From Rotaria macrura (lineage: Eukaryota > Rotifera > Eurotatoria > Philodinida > Philodinidae), in assembly GCA_900239685.1 (NCBI GenBank), contig OENT01000321.1:1-64000 (forward strand): a stretch of DNA of 64,000 nt, in the 5' to 3' direction. Under the pieces are notes generated by a model. It had not been told where the DNA came from. It was given only the letters and a program-made list of their open reading frames with translations, and ran no database searches. Below, piece after piece: positions 46,833 through 57,663 of this stretch. Both the position numbers and the translations under genes were made by a program. The first letter of the stretch is position 1. Each line of letters opens with the position of its first letter.

Positions 46833-48711
46833 CACGTAAATACCATTTAGCTTGAATTTACTGATAATCATAGCAAAATCTGATTAATAGTTATGTATAT
46901 GGATCTGTTGTTTATCTTTTATCGTCATTGACACGGATACAAATCTTTCTACATTTTCACCATTTACATCTCGTGCCGATTACTCGCAATATTTTCTAGG
47001 TATATATAGGGAAAAATAGTGATTTAATTTCATAATTTCATCAATAAGCTGTCACTTGAATAATCAACAAAAATCTAGAGATCTTGGCTGTATGAAACAT
47101 AGTCTATTAGTTTCGACAAACTGCATCATAATAGTTAAGCAGCATTTTAGTCCACGAAGTTATTCACCAATGCGCTTCAACTTAAATTAGTATACGTATA
47201 AAAACTAGTTTACTAGCACAACATATAAATTTTTCATTGCAATACTACTTAAGTTCCAGACAACGTTGAAAACTAATATGATTTTAATAATATTGATGAA
47301 TTTCACAAAGATTCTTGCAACCTACAGTTAAAATACTTAGTTGATTTCATTGAAAATTAATATAAATTATGCTAATGTTCTTGAATACCCAAATGATGAT
47401 TACCATAAAAATCAAATATTTTTATATTCTTAGTTTGCTGGTGAAAACTTTCATTTGACTTGAATATGGCCTATTTTTTTAAGTGACAACACCAAAACCT
47501 ACATTGTTAAATGTGAAAATGAACATTTTAGATGCATAAACTAATTACATTCAACGTTTCGCCTAAACTATTTGATCCCATTGCCATGACCTTCACCCAT
47601 GATCCGTCATCTTTGGTATGTTTGTTTACTCTTTTGAGTCAGGATTCCTTGAGTCATGAGCATGGGATACTTGACTCAGGAGTCTTGACTCACTTGGAAC
47701 TATATATGCTCATGTATCTTTTCGAATGTGTGTGTGCCTTCTCTTCTTTATCCTCTAAGTACTCTCTACTTAGTTTATATTCGGTTGAAGTACATTTCCT
47801 GCATTTATAATACCCGTTCATATGTTTTACGAATGAACCTATTCATATAGACAGATTCATAATAATGTACTATCCTATTGATATGTAAGAAGACGAAGTA
47901 GTTCGTTTTTGATCAGATGATAACGCAGTATAAGCAAATATTATTTAACTTAGAATGAAGAACAGTCGAAAAATCAGGAGTTGACCCTTAAGTCCCCCGA
48001 AACAGCATCAGAAGAGCCACTGATAAAATAACTTTATAAATAGAGTATTAGTCTGCCTATTGTGCTAATTATGTGGTCTGATCTATAGGATATCTTTCTC
48101 TTTGTGTAGGGGCATCGGATTCATAATGGAGCAGTGCTGTAGAAAAAAGACATCGAACGTTTCAGTTATCCTTAATTTTGTTTTCTTTGAGCACATTTTA
48201 AAGTGAACAATACCAACATCTATCAAATATTATTGGAGTAATGGAAAAAACCCACCGGAATCAATGTCCAAAAATCTTCTTGTCTTTTTGACATATCTTG
48301 ATAAATGGATATCTGCATTGTTTTGAGCCATATTATGAGCTCTCAAGACATTTTATTCATATTAAATACTATTTTCAACTTGTCTTGAGTTGAGGCTTAT
48401 AATACATATATTAACTTTGTCCTTAATTGCCCTCCTGCTACCGAACAGTGACTCCATGGCCAACAATGCGCTCCAGGACTAGTCGTCCAAACCGTGTTTG
48501 ACGACTCCGAAAAAAACAATGTTGTCTCCTACAAATCTCTCTTGTTCGCAGTAGATTGATCTCCAAAACTTTCCAATTTTCTCAGTTTATACAAAACTAT
48601 CGACTTTAGATGCCCTATATCAAAATAATGGAGTAAGGACGAAAAATATTTTTACCAAGTGGCAGCCCATAAAGTCTATTATAAAAAATATTCCGAACGA
48701 TCTCAAACTCC
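46833..48711. other. Intergenic DNA upstream of the small secreted-protein gene
   Basis: No gene seen. It contains the TGA(G/C)TCA cluster at 47635-47692. Confidence 0.45.
47635..47692. promoter_or_regulatory. Cluster of four AP-1-type TGA(G/C)TCA sites
   Basis: TGAGTCA at 47635 and 47650, TGACTCA at 47672 and 47686: four exact copies of the AP-1 heptamer in 58 bp, arranged as two forward and two reverse. It lies about 1 kb upstream of the secreted-protein start. It may instead be a short foldback element. Confidence 0.35.
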
Positions 48712-49305
48712 ATGTTTCTCTTATTTTCGGCAGTTCTTCTACAAATGGTTACTCCAGTGACCCAGTAAGAATGTACAATTTTGACACAGGCTAATGAAAT
48801 TGATGAAGAACTTCGTTGTTTTCGACTGTTAGAGACTTTTCTTCCGACGAAATGCTCAATTTTATTTCAAATTTCAAATTTGACATTTGTAATAGTTTAA
48901 ATACGCAATTTAATGGGGAATTATCAAGCCAAAGTTTCTTAAAAACAGCACCACTTGTTTTTCAGTCTTCGAAGGGACAGTTTGATAGTAAAACTAAAAT
49001 GATCTTCACTTCGATAAACACTAAAGGGATTTCATCGAAACAGTCAGATGTGTTTGATGCACCGGTGCCAGCCGATGAATCACGTGGAGACCACTGGACT
49101 ACTAAGGAATTTGTTTTGTTCTTTGGGATTGACAGGGCACGAGTTTAATTTACGATACAGGTGGGCGCCGAGGAAAACAGTATTCAAAAAACATGCGAAG
49201 TTTGACTGGGACGAGCATAGAATGATTGCTGGGTACGATGAAGGACCCCGAAAATGTATTAATGGATCTTGTTATTCTAGATATGCACTAAGACGTATTC
49301 ATTGA
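48712..49305 (+). CDS. Small secreted protein of unknown function, three exons
   Basis: The exons are 48712-48764, 48833-49083 and 49136-49305 (TGA), with introns of 68 and 52 nt. Both introns have GT/AG ends, all phases agree, and the second contains a TACTAAG branch-like word. The 157-residue product begins MFLLFSAVLLQMVTPVTQ, a clear signal peptide, so it is probably secreted. The mature part starts DFSSDEMLNFIS and ends in a basic, aromatic region (RYRWAPRKTVF, then RKCINGSCYSRYALRRIH) with three cysteines in total. I recognise no family. AATAAA follows at 49401. The gene model rests on splice-site and phase logic and the signal peptide. Confidence 0.6.
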
Positions 49306-50542
49306 TGCATTTAGTATTTTGATGCTATCAATAGAAACAAGCTTACTTCTTCTTTTTTTATTTCTGTTCTTATCGTTTTTCATATTGAACTTTGGTTATT
49401 AATAAATATATGCAAATGAGAAAACGAAAAATCTTTTGATATTTAGAATTAATACTTGGAATCAATTGCCTCTCTTATCAATAAAAACGATCACATTGAA
49501 TGATTCATCATCTGACGACGAATCTTTTGATAGTATAATGTCACCGAATGCCTCTCATTCAAATAAAAATACGTCACATCTATTGATCAATGTAGCGGTA
49601 GATCTAGAAATTTGGAGGGAAGGACGCCGGGTACATTCGTATGCGAAAGAATATATTTGAGAAGTATTAGAGGTAGTCCGAGCTTGTTTTTCGTTTGGTT
49701 TTGCTGTGCGAAATTCAAAAGATTTTTTTGAAAGGAAATGCATCGTTCCATTGCACCCTCTCCGATTATATCCGTAACTGGATCAAGATTCATCGAGTAA
49801 CATCAGCTACAATACATTCAATATCAAGATTCTTTCGAAAGAACAATCAGAGAAATAGTTACTTGTCAAAAATACTAAAAGCAATCATGCGGAACCATCT
49901 CCATGTTAGAAAAAATCTGCTCTTCCTCCAGTGGAAGAAGACAACAGCCGCAGTGTAGCCATTGTAAACTTTGCAGCATGTTGATCTTGCTACACAACTT
50001 ATTAATATACACATGGATCCATTGAATTATTGAATTCTCATAGATGTTTCAAAGAATCATCGTCAATATTGGCATTGCCGAGGCGTTTTGATGACAAGCT
50101 TTTGCTAGTCTATACTTTGTCTACATTTTTAGCACAAAATCCCACTCTTTGAATTGTAGAATGAATCAATTTTTCCTTGAAAAGAAGAAGAGATTGACAT
50201 CGTTACTTGCATCATGAGTATATCAAATTATGTGCCTGATCAGGATCGTTAAGGGCGAAGCTTCCTGAAATATTATGCTACGAGATCTCAGCTACAGTGA
50301 CGTTGAGAGATATTTATTAATATGTAGAATAAATCATTGAAAATAAAATAAAGGATGAAGAAATGTTTTCTTCGGATTTCAAGAGCGTGGGGCAGGTCCC
50401 ACTAGACAATTAACGGGTCTGGCGTGGCATGGATGAGCTGGGGAACGCTCAGGAAAATTTACGACGGTGATTGCCGAGACTGACTGGCGAGCACAATGGG
50501 ACCCCGAAAATCAATGCCCCATACATCTATGGAAATAGCCAC
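49306..50542. other. Convergent intergenic region
   Basis: Lies between the plus-strand secreted-protein gene and the minus-strand DJ-1/PfpI gene. A GC-rich island at about 50385-50525 has roughly complementary ends (tggggcaggtccc against gggacc ... tgcccca) and may be a small MITE. Confidence 0.4.
49401..49406 (+). terminator. Poly(A) signal AATAAA
   Basis: Canonical hexamer about 95 bp after the stop of the secreted-protein gene. Confidence 0.5.
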
Positions 50543-51211
50543 TTAGATAGATGGAACATTCCATATTTCAGAAAATGGATCCCAATCAGGATTTGTATGT
50601 GGTTCATATTCCATGATAGCAGCTATTTTTTGAGCAATACTTGAGGAGAACATAGTACATATGAATGCATAAGTCATATCCATTCCAGCTGCTACACCTG
50701 AGCTCGACCAAATATTACCATCTACTACCCAACGTGCTTTCGGGACCCAATTAACAGCTTTATTAGTTGTTGCAAATGACCAAGCAAACTTGTTTGATGT
50801 GGCCCTCCGTCCATCGAGAATACCAGTAGCTGCAACTAGCGCAGAGCCTGTACATACAGAAAGTAAATATTTAAGTGTTGGATATTTGTTTTTGATAAAC
50901 AAAGTAACGTCATTGGACGTTGTTTTATCTCGTGTGCCTGAGCCGCCTGGAACTAGTAATATATCTAATTCTGGTGCATTATCGAATGTGTGCGTCGGTA
51001 ACCATGCTTCACCAATCGGCGTGAACTTATCCTCTGCTCTTAGGTTCTTGGGTATCAGCGTCGATACAGCATCCATCGTCTTGGCAATAATACTTAATTC
51101 GAATGGTTCTAAAGCACTCAGTTGATTGAAAAATTGCATGGGACCGGCAACATCTAATACTGCAAAGCCTGGAAAGATGACAACACCAAGACGAGTGATT
51201 GTTTCAGTCAT
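50543..51211 (-). CDS. DJ-1/PfpI-family protein, isonitrile hydratase-like
   Basis: ATG at 51211-51209; 222 residues in a single coding exon. The N-terminal LGVVIFPGFAVLDVAGP has the Asp (residue 20) of the InhA-type acid position. LVPGGSGTR (86-94) precedes the nucleophile elbow SVCTGSALVAATGILDGR with Cys120, then ATSNKFAW. This is the layout of bacterial and fungal isocyanide hydratase-like DJ-1/PfpI proteins and not of animal DJ-1 (PARK7), so the likely substrate is a small electrophile such as an isonitrile. A 5'-UTR intron is suggested by donor AAG|GTAAGC (51450/51449) and acceptor cag|ATTTT (51225/51224). The cytosol is the expected location. The family is strong, the exact substrate inferred. 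Confidence 0.85.
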   Translation of the reverse strand: MTETITRLGVVIFPGFAVLDVAGPMQFFNQLSALEPFELSIIAKTMDAVSTLIPKNLRAEDKFTPIGEAWLPTHTFDNAPELDILLVPGGSGTRDKTTSNDVTLFIKNKYPTLKYLLSVCTGSALVAATGILDGRRATSNKFAWSFATTNKAVNWVPKARWVVDGNIWSSSGVAAGMDMTYAFICTMFSSSIAQKIAAIMEYEPHTNPDWDPFSEIWNVPSI

Positions 51212-51224
51212 ATTATTAGAAAAT

Positions 51225-51449
51225 CTGAAAGAACTCAAGAGTATTCAAATAAAAGAGGTTACAGATAAATGCACTTATTGGCAAATGCTTAAATTGAAAA
51301 CATAATGGTTTAGTTTGAGTGTCTCGTTATATGTAATATTAGTTGTGTTAAAATTTACTGAAAAGTTACGTCCTCTTTTATACGAAAGAGTATTCTGAGT
51401 GGTATTCGTAGTGCGTTAGAGTGAGAGTTCGCACATATAAACAGCTTAC
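51225..51449 (-). other. Probable 5'-UTR intron of the DJ-1/PfpI gene
   Basis: GTAAGC donor and a pyrimidine-rich acceptor ending ctttcag, 13 nt before the ATG. Sequence around the donor recurs near 56345-56365. Confidence 0.4.
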
Positions 51450-51835
51450 CTTCTTGTAGAAGTGATGGTTTCTAATAGAAAAGTAGCTAGAGCTGCTGGC
51501 ACTAAGCTTTATTTGATTTTTTTTCGAATCACAAATCGCATCGTTTTGATAAAAGAACACGTTTATATATTCAAGCATCCGAGCGAACGAAAGAAGAGAA
51601 AAGTTAAGTACATCAAATCCACAACAAAATATCAAGGACGATGTCAAGGATAAAAGAGAATACTGAGGGAGACTACATGTAACCAATAAAATGCACTCCA
51701 ATAGAGCCATTACAGTATAAATACAATACCAGAATAAATATTGATAAACGTATTCAACACCAATTTTTCCATATTAGTTAATGTGAATGTACTGTATAGA
51801 CTACATAGGGTATTTGAATTTACGGTAATTGCAAA

Positions 51836-51937
51836 TAGTAATGTGGCAGCTCCAGGCCAGCTCTAGGAGCTGGAACTGTTCAGCAGCTCTTTTCGGGAGC
51901 TCTCAAGAACTGTGGAGCTGGAGCTGTCGCACGCCTA
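51836..51937. mobile_element. 102-bp hAT-like MITE with perfect target duplication
   Basis: Interior of repeated agctc/gagct words; right end, reversed, TAGGCGTGCGACAGCTCC. The 8-bp duplication ATTGCAAA flanks it (51828-51835 and 51938-51945). Second member of the family at 30458-30546. Confidence 0.8.
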
Positions 51938-52090
51938 ATTGCAAATTCACAAAAACTGATACCGAATTCCAAAACGATGTGCAACTCCGATATAGTGGTA
52001 TACTGGTACCACCGGTTAAGCGGTATAATCGATATAGGATGGATGTGAGTATGACTATCTCTTTCATTGAAAAGAGCAGTCAAAAAAATA

Positions 52091-52128
52091 CCCACACCCA
52101 CACCCACACCCACACCCACACCCACACA
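52091..52128. repeat. Interstitial telomeric repeat (CCCACA)6
   Basis: Just over six perfect CCCACA units, the complement of the bdelloid telomere repeat TGTGGG, followed by degraded units to about 52142. It lies far from any visible chromosome end. Confidence 0.8.
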
Positions 52129-52167
52129 ACCCAACACACAGACTCAGGCGCATGGTAGCATATACAC

Positions 52168-52192
52168 TCGCGCGCGCGCACACACACACACG
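52168..52192. repeat. (CG)n(CA)n microsatellite
   Basis: Five CG dinucleotides running into about seven CA dinucleotides, 40 bp from the telomeric repeat. Alternating purine-pyrimidine, so potentially Z-DNA forming. Confidence 0.8.
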
Positions 52193-53814
52193 AGAATGTG
52201 ATTGTAAAAATAAAAACGTATTTTGTTCGACAAAATATTACAAAAATGGTTCTTGCTGTATTAACTTAGAATGTTAAATATATTGGCAATTATTTTGTGT
52301 TCTATTGCTTATGATAGATGTTATAGCTCATTTTAAACTTTCAGTTGCAAGTATGTTGAACATCTTTCACTATCTGACACAATATTCTGAAAATCCAATT
52401 TACTTACTGAAGAACTGATGTTGGAGTATATGCAAGTTTTGTTAGTGTGCTGACAAGCAATTTAGCTTAATATTTATTGTGCAGAAAATCACTTAGATTT
52501 TTTCAACGTACATATGTTTAGGTGAATCAATGACGTATGACACTTTTTTCAGGTAAACAGATTTTTTTTTCATGAATAAGCAAACGATCATTATCAGTTT
52601 TTTGTTTTTACATGCTCTTTCTCTATTTTCGTTATCCTTTGGATTTCGTCGTGTGACAATTGAAAAATATAAAGGTAATATTTTTAGACGTGAACATATT
52701 ATAATTACAATTCTCCTTTCATCTCATAAGGATTTATTCACGTTATCCTTAAAATGTATTGATTTAATTTTTCTACATTTCTTTTTATTGTTGACAAAAT
52801 TTCAATTTTTCGACGTTTTCGGGATAGAAAAAACTGAATTTCTTACTTTTTTTAATAAAAGATGCGTTAATTGTTTCAGTCTTTTGCACATATGTATCTA
52901 TTTTTTCAGGATGTAAGCGCATCAATAGAAACAATACCCCATTACATGAAATGTTACCAACAATAAAACGAAACATAGAAAAACGAAATACATTTCAGGG
53001 ATTCTAATGAGATACGCGACTTTCTATCTCTTAATACAGAAAATTAGAAAGCTTTCTGATATCGCGGTCTTGGAATATCTCAAAAAAGAGTTACGGTGGT
53101 CTTATATGTTATAAACCCATTTCAGAACATATTTCTGTTTCCAAATTAGTTAACAGCCATTTGAAATCTCAGATTTGTATACTCAATTAAGAAATATAAC
53201 TAAATGTTAGTAATAAAAGGCTAGAAGATTTCTGATCAAAACTGTTTTCTCATACTTTCTTTATGCTGTGCTTTTTCCATATCTTTACACCAACCGATTT
53301 CTGAAAAAGATATCGTTAAGAAAATTTTATTTGATCTCTTGAATGTTAGATAACGGAGCTAGAAAGACAGTTTACTCGCAATTTTTACAATATGCGCAAC
53401 ATAGCGTTACAGCATAATAATTCTTAGCGCGCTATACCTCGATCTTCAAGTGCTATACTCGAATGACGGATTTTTAATTGCAAAAATATCGAGATAGAAT
53501 TATTGTCTATGACTACGACATTACGTCATTTGATGGTTTTGTCTCGTCTAGACATGCTATTTTCAACGATCACATACACTTCTGATTCGTTGAATGCAAA
53601 TACTTTGTGACACTATGGAAGAATAAGTATTTTGCGCTTCACGTATAAGTTTTTTTTCTGTAATTGTATAGAATGTATGTAACTGACTACCCGAATTTAG
53701 ATTTATTGACTCGAGTTGTATAGTGATTCCACAAGATAGAGTTTTTATATGCGACATTTATCATGAATTTTTGTCAAATTTCTTTATTGCGCAACGTAAG
53801 ATACTATTCCACAC
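52193..53814. other. Intergenic DNA, no gene seen
   Basis: AT-rich with short frames on both strands; none shows a motif. Confidence 0.45.
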
Positions 53815-54860
53815 AGGAAAATAGCACAATGTCGACAGAAAAATGTCGAAAAGCATAGTGCCGACGAAAACAAATCGTCGACAGTGCGAACTATCGACAA
53901 AATAATGTCGACAATTAAAATAATAACGAAATTGAACTATGATAAAATTATATTTATTTTTGGCTAAGTTAAAATCCAATAGATGTCAATAAGAACAACA
54001 TAGGTGAATACGGAAAAGAATAGCGAAAGTCATAGTTTTGTTGTGCCAGCACCAGCATATATGGATTGAATTATTTTGATTTCGTACCAACTAAGAATGA
54101 CAATCGATAATGATATTCAGACAGTTGGATTATTGCCATAGGAACCAGGGCAAGAGCAGCTTCACTGAGAGCAGCAGAAGTCATTTCATTATCATAGATT
54201 TTTTCGACTGCAGTTGTCTCTTTTACAATTCGTTCTTTCACATTCTCTTTAAAGACACTAACTTCGATACTTTCTGGTATCGGCAAGTGAGATTCATGGT
54301 CATCTGACTTCCCGATATACTGATCTTTGTGAGCGGTATGCATATAAGTCGAGCACATTCGATCTTAACAACACCAACATTGGATCTTTGGTCTGGTTTT
54401 GTTTAATTGATGGATGAATCCATCACAGATCAAGGACGGCTTGCATTTTTTGCTGATCGAAAAACTGAGAACAGGACTGGTTGACATTGAAGAAATGAAT
54501 GACGCTGCTCACACCAGATGGACGAAATATAATGATGAATCGATTTTACTCGTGTCATGGCGTGCACACGGATGACGGTTATTAGAGAAAAGTGAAAATT
54601 TTTCAGTAGAGACAGAAGGACACACACATTAAACTGTTTATCCAGGCCGCCATGACTATGAACATAAAACATGCACAAAGAGAAGAAAATGAGTGACGAC
54701 ATGGAATTTCACTATTCTCCGTTATGATATAAATTTCGACAGATTTTTATCGGAATTTTCTTTTTCGACAATTCTTATGTCGAAATTTTTATTGTCGAAA
54801 TTTTTTTGTCGTCATTTTGCCTGCCGACATTTTTCTGTCGAGATTTTGACACCTCACCTT
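53815..54860. mobile_element. Foldback element with inverted GTCGAC arrays, enclosing a FLYWCH relic
   Basis: Arrays of a TGTCGAC/GTCGAAA motif face each other at 53830-53915 and about 54735-54848. The word GTCGACAGAAAAATGTCG on the left recurs reversed, with one change, on the right (cgacatttttctgtcgag). 'ttccaca' flanks both sides (about 53802 and 54860), a possible target duplication. The enclosed minus-strand FLYWCH gene suggests Mutator-like ancestry, since such elements have long inverted ends. Confidence 0.6.
54071..54487 (-). pseudogene. FLYWCH zinc-finger gene relic inside the GTCGAC element
   Basis: From ATG 54487 the frame reads a FLYWCH domain: LICDGFIHQLNKTRPK, then QCWCC. After one in-frame TAA comes DRMCSTYMHT, then DDHESHLPIPESIEV and the linker VKETTAVEKIYDNEM followed by SEAALALVP. 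This is the standard FLYWCH order (GF-x-H, W-x-C, C, H-T, H-x-H). The match ends soon after ALALVP and no transposase domain follows. The premature stop and truncation point to a decayed gene, though stop read-through or a tiny intron cannot be ruled out. Confidence 0.65.
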
Positions 54861-55259
54861 CCACAATGTTAAGGTATATGTGAATACGCGGGAGATGGCA
54901 GATTCCTTGAATCGAAGGAATGATGGAATCCAGATGATCCCACTATTCTGGGATCCACCGTTTCATCTTGGTCATCATGCAAGGAACAAGAAATTAAATC
55001 TTATCAATTGAAGTCAGAAACGTGTGCAGCTCCCATTATATGCTCGATCTCTGTGACCCATTTCTTCACATCATCTTCACCACTTCGACATATTTTCGGA
55101 TTTTAAACTAAATCGTCTTCCGTATCACTACACAGTTCATTTTTTATTCAATCTTACTTTATTGCAGAAGTATCGAAAGCAATCACGGTGTTACAATGTT
55201 GATACATCACAAGCTAAACTGCTGTTATCATATTAAACGTTATTAATGGAATGGTTTAC

Positions 55260-55650
55260 AAATGATTATAAAGGTTGACTAGAATCTGATGCACCAACGA
55301 CGAATTTACGAAGGTCTACTACGAACTTATTAGAATAATTATAGTTATATGCGAGCGTAGACGACGGTTGGCGTGGAGCTATGTCTATAGAAAAGATGTT
55401 GAAGTACGTCGACCACTGTGATAACAAAAAAATTCGTAACGACCATCGAAAGTTTGAATAGATCCACAATCTCTTACATATTTGCGCTTTTTTCGCCCTC
55501 AACAAGAACTGTTTAATATTGCAGAGCACATGAAATTTCAAATCGATTAGATAAACGTTCGGTCTCATTTAACCATTGATGGATCTCTTGTTTACTGGAA
55601 AAAGGAACGAAATTATTCAAGATAAATACATCGAACGACTGAAAGTTATC
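55260..55650 (-). pseudogene. Possible degenerate MULE-type (FAR1/ZSWIM-like) fragment
   Basis: In separate minus-strand frames I see pieces such as EIHQWLNETERLSNRFEIS and DGRYEFFCYHSGRR, which recall the N-terminal domain of Mutator-related proteins (YxFxCxRSG). The frames are interrupted several times. Recognition is by eye and weak. Confidence 0.3.
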
Positions 55651-57616
55651 CTTTTCCTTCTCTTGTAACTGATTATCAATACTATTTATTGCTTCGATGT
55701 TTCTTTTCTATCACGATCAAGCAATGTTTTAATATATTTTACAGATTTGAACGAATTTAACTTTATCATCACCATTATTCCACTGAACCGTATTCTCATT
55801 ATTAGCAAACCAACTCTATCAAGTTCGTTACTAGTGCTAGTCAACTTTCTGTTGCGTTTCGCGCATTTCAATGAGTGTGAAGGTCGATTACATGTTGGCA
55901 CGATTGCCTAGCGACGATTTACTTTTGCTAAGTAGTCTGATGTGTCCTCTTGATTCGTTGTATATGTTAACACGGATGTCGGTAATGTTGTTTGTAAATT
56001 TAAAGAATAAAACTATGTAGATTCTCACATGCCTCTATCTTTTATGTTCTTGAAAAGAAACATTTTTCTAAAATCAGTGCCAATACGTTGATTACACAAC
56101 ATAACAAAGCAAAAACAAAAGAAAATGAAATGTATACAATCTATGAAAGTGAAAGAAAAAGAAGAACAACATGATATTTGATTTTGATTTCAATTGAACT
56201 TCTCCACCATTTGTCAGTCTCTCATTATATATTATATATATTATATTCTTTCCGATAAAATTTACTGAAAAGACATACGTAGTCTTTAATATAAAACATT
56301 TTTACGGATGGTGGCATTCGAATCGCGTGAGAATGAGAGTTCACACAGATAAGTAGCTTACCTTTGTGTATAATACAATATCAAAATATAAACATTGATA
56401 AAAATATCCAATAACAGTTTTTCAGTATTAGTTTTTGTGAATGGAGTATATATAATAGTAGAGTTATACCAGTGATATGAATGAAAATAACAATATAGAC
56501 GTTTTATTTGATCAAACTTGACACGGAAGAAAAACCCAGGAAGAAGGTTGTGGCTCTTTGTAAATTACTGTAACATCACCATAAACGACTGTTTCTACAT
56601 CGTAAATTAACGTAATCCGTGTGCATGATTTACGACCGTATGCTCACAATACTTTTGCTTTGTTCTTATCGTATGTCAATCGCATTTCCTTTCAAATACG
56701 GTATTAAATCATGAACCCGGTTTACACGCCGTATTTAACACCTTACGCCCGTATACGTGTCGTTTTCTGCCTGCTGGGGACTAGGAAAAAATAAAACGAC
56801 GTAATAGAGATTATCAATCACCTGAGTCGATCAAATCTGACAAATTACGGAATAGACGAGAGAGAGAAGTGTAAAAAAATGATACGTATCGAAATGTTTA
56901 GCATCAACTAGTGGCATCTGTTGATACTAACGTTTTATCTTTTATTTGTCTAATACGTATTTATTTTCGTTTTCATTTTTTATACTGTAACAGTATGTTT
57001 CATCAGAAAAAGTAAACTAATCAAACAAAACATAAAGCTATATACACAGTTAATTGTCAAGCAGTAGCGTTATAGGTTAGTTTTTTGCCTGTCTACTAAT
57101 CCAAACTATGAAGGTGACTTGCTTATTGTAAGATGCATCAGAATGAAAGACAAACCAGCTAATTATCTAGTCTTACCACAATCTGTGTAATCGTGACTTT
57201 GATAAAGAATATTTACTTCATAGTTATATAACAACATAAAGCTCTTCTCTTTTCATATGCAATAAAACCATCAGCTTTTATCTTTCATCAAGAAAAAGAT
57301 AGTAAAAGCATGCGTGAAACCGGTTTATTTAAATTTAGCACCTTTTCCCTCTAACTAGTTTGTTTTTATCTCATACTCAGCATAGATATAAATATAGCAG
57401 GTACTGTGGAGAGGAGCATATTCCTGTGCTCGTTTGCAATTTATGCAAAAAATCTTAAAATAACTGGTTTCATATACGTTTATCAGTAAGAATACCTTGA
57501 AGACCGCCTCACTAATATCCAAAACCAACTACTCCCTAAATTTACCTTGATATTAGGATGAAATAGATAATATGACAAGTACGCCTACTTTTCTTTAATA
57601 TCAGTACTTGTTTGGC
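55651..57616. other. Intergenic DNA upstream of the GH3 gene
   Basis: AT-rich. About 56264-56470 resembles the 5' flank of the DJ-1/PfpI gene (about 51350-51450 and 51700-51810). The element at 56535-56779 is listed separately. No gene seen. Confidence 0.45.
56535..56779. mobile_element. Palindrome-rich MITE with CCCAGG-type ends, copy 1
   Basis: Left end CCCAGGAAGAAGG; right end, reversed, CCCCAGCAGGCAGAAAA. The interior repeats 'tacgaccgtat', 'aatacggtat' and 'cgccgtattt', a CpG-rich palindromic theme shared with 60191-60488. No coding capacity. Confidence 0.5.
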
Positions 57617-57625
57617 TATATAAAT
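57617..57625 (+). promoter_or_regulatory. TATA box of the GH3 gene
   Basis: TATATAAAT about 40 bp before the ATG at 57664. This spacing implies a very short 5' UTR. Confidence 0.55.
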
Positions 57626-57663
57626 ACACATTGTAAGACAAGAATCTGTATATTATCATAAGA

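Noticed and set aside
47532-47810. 92-codon plus-strand frame upstream of the secreted protein
   Set aside because: It crosses the TGAGTCA repeat cluster and has no recognisable domain.
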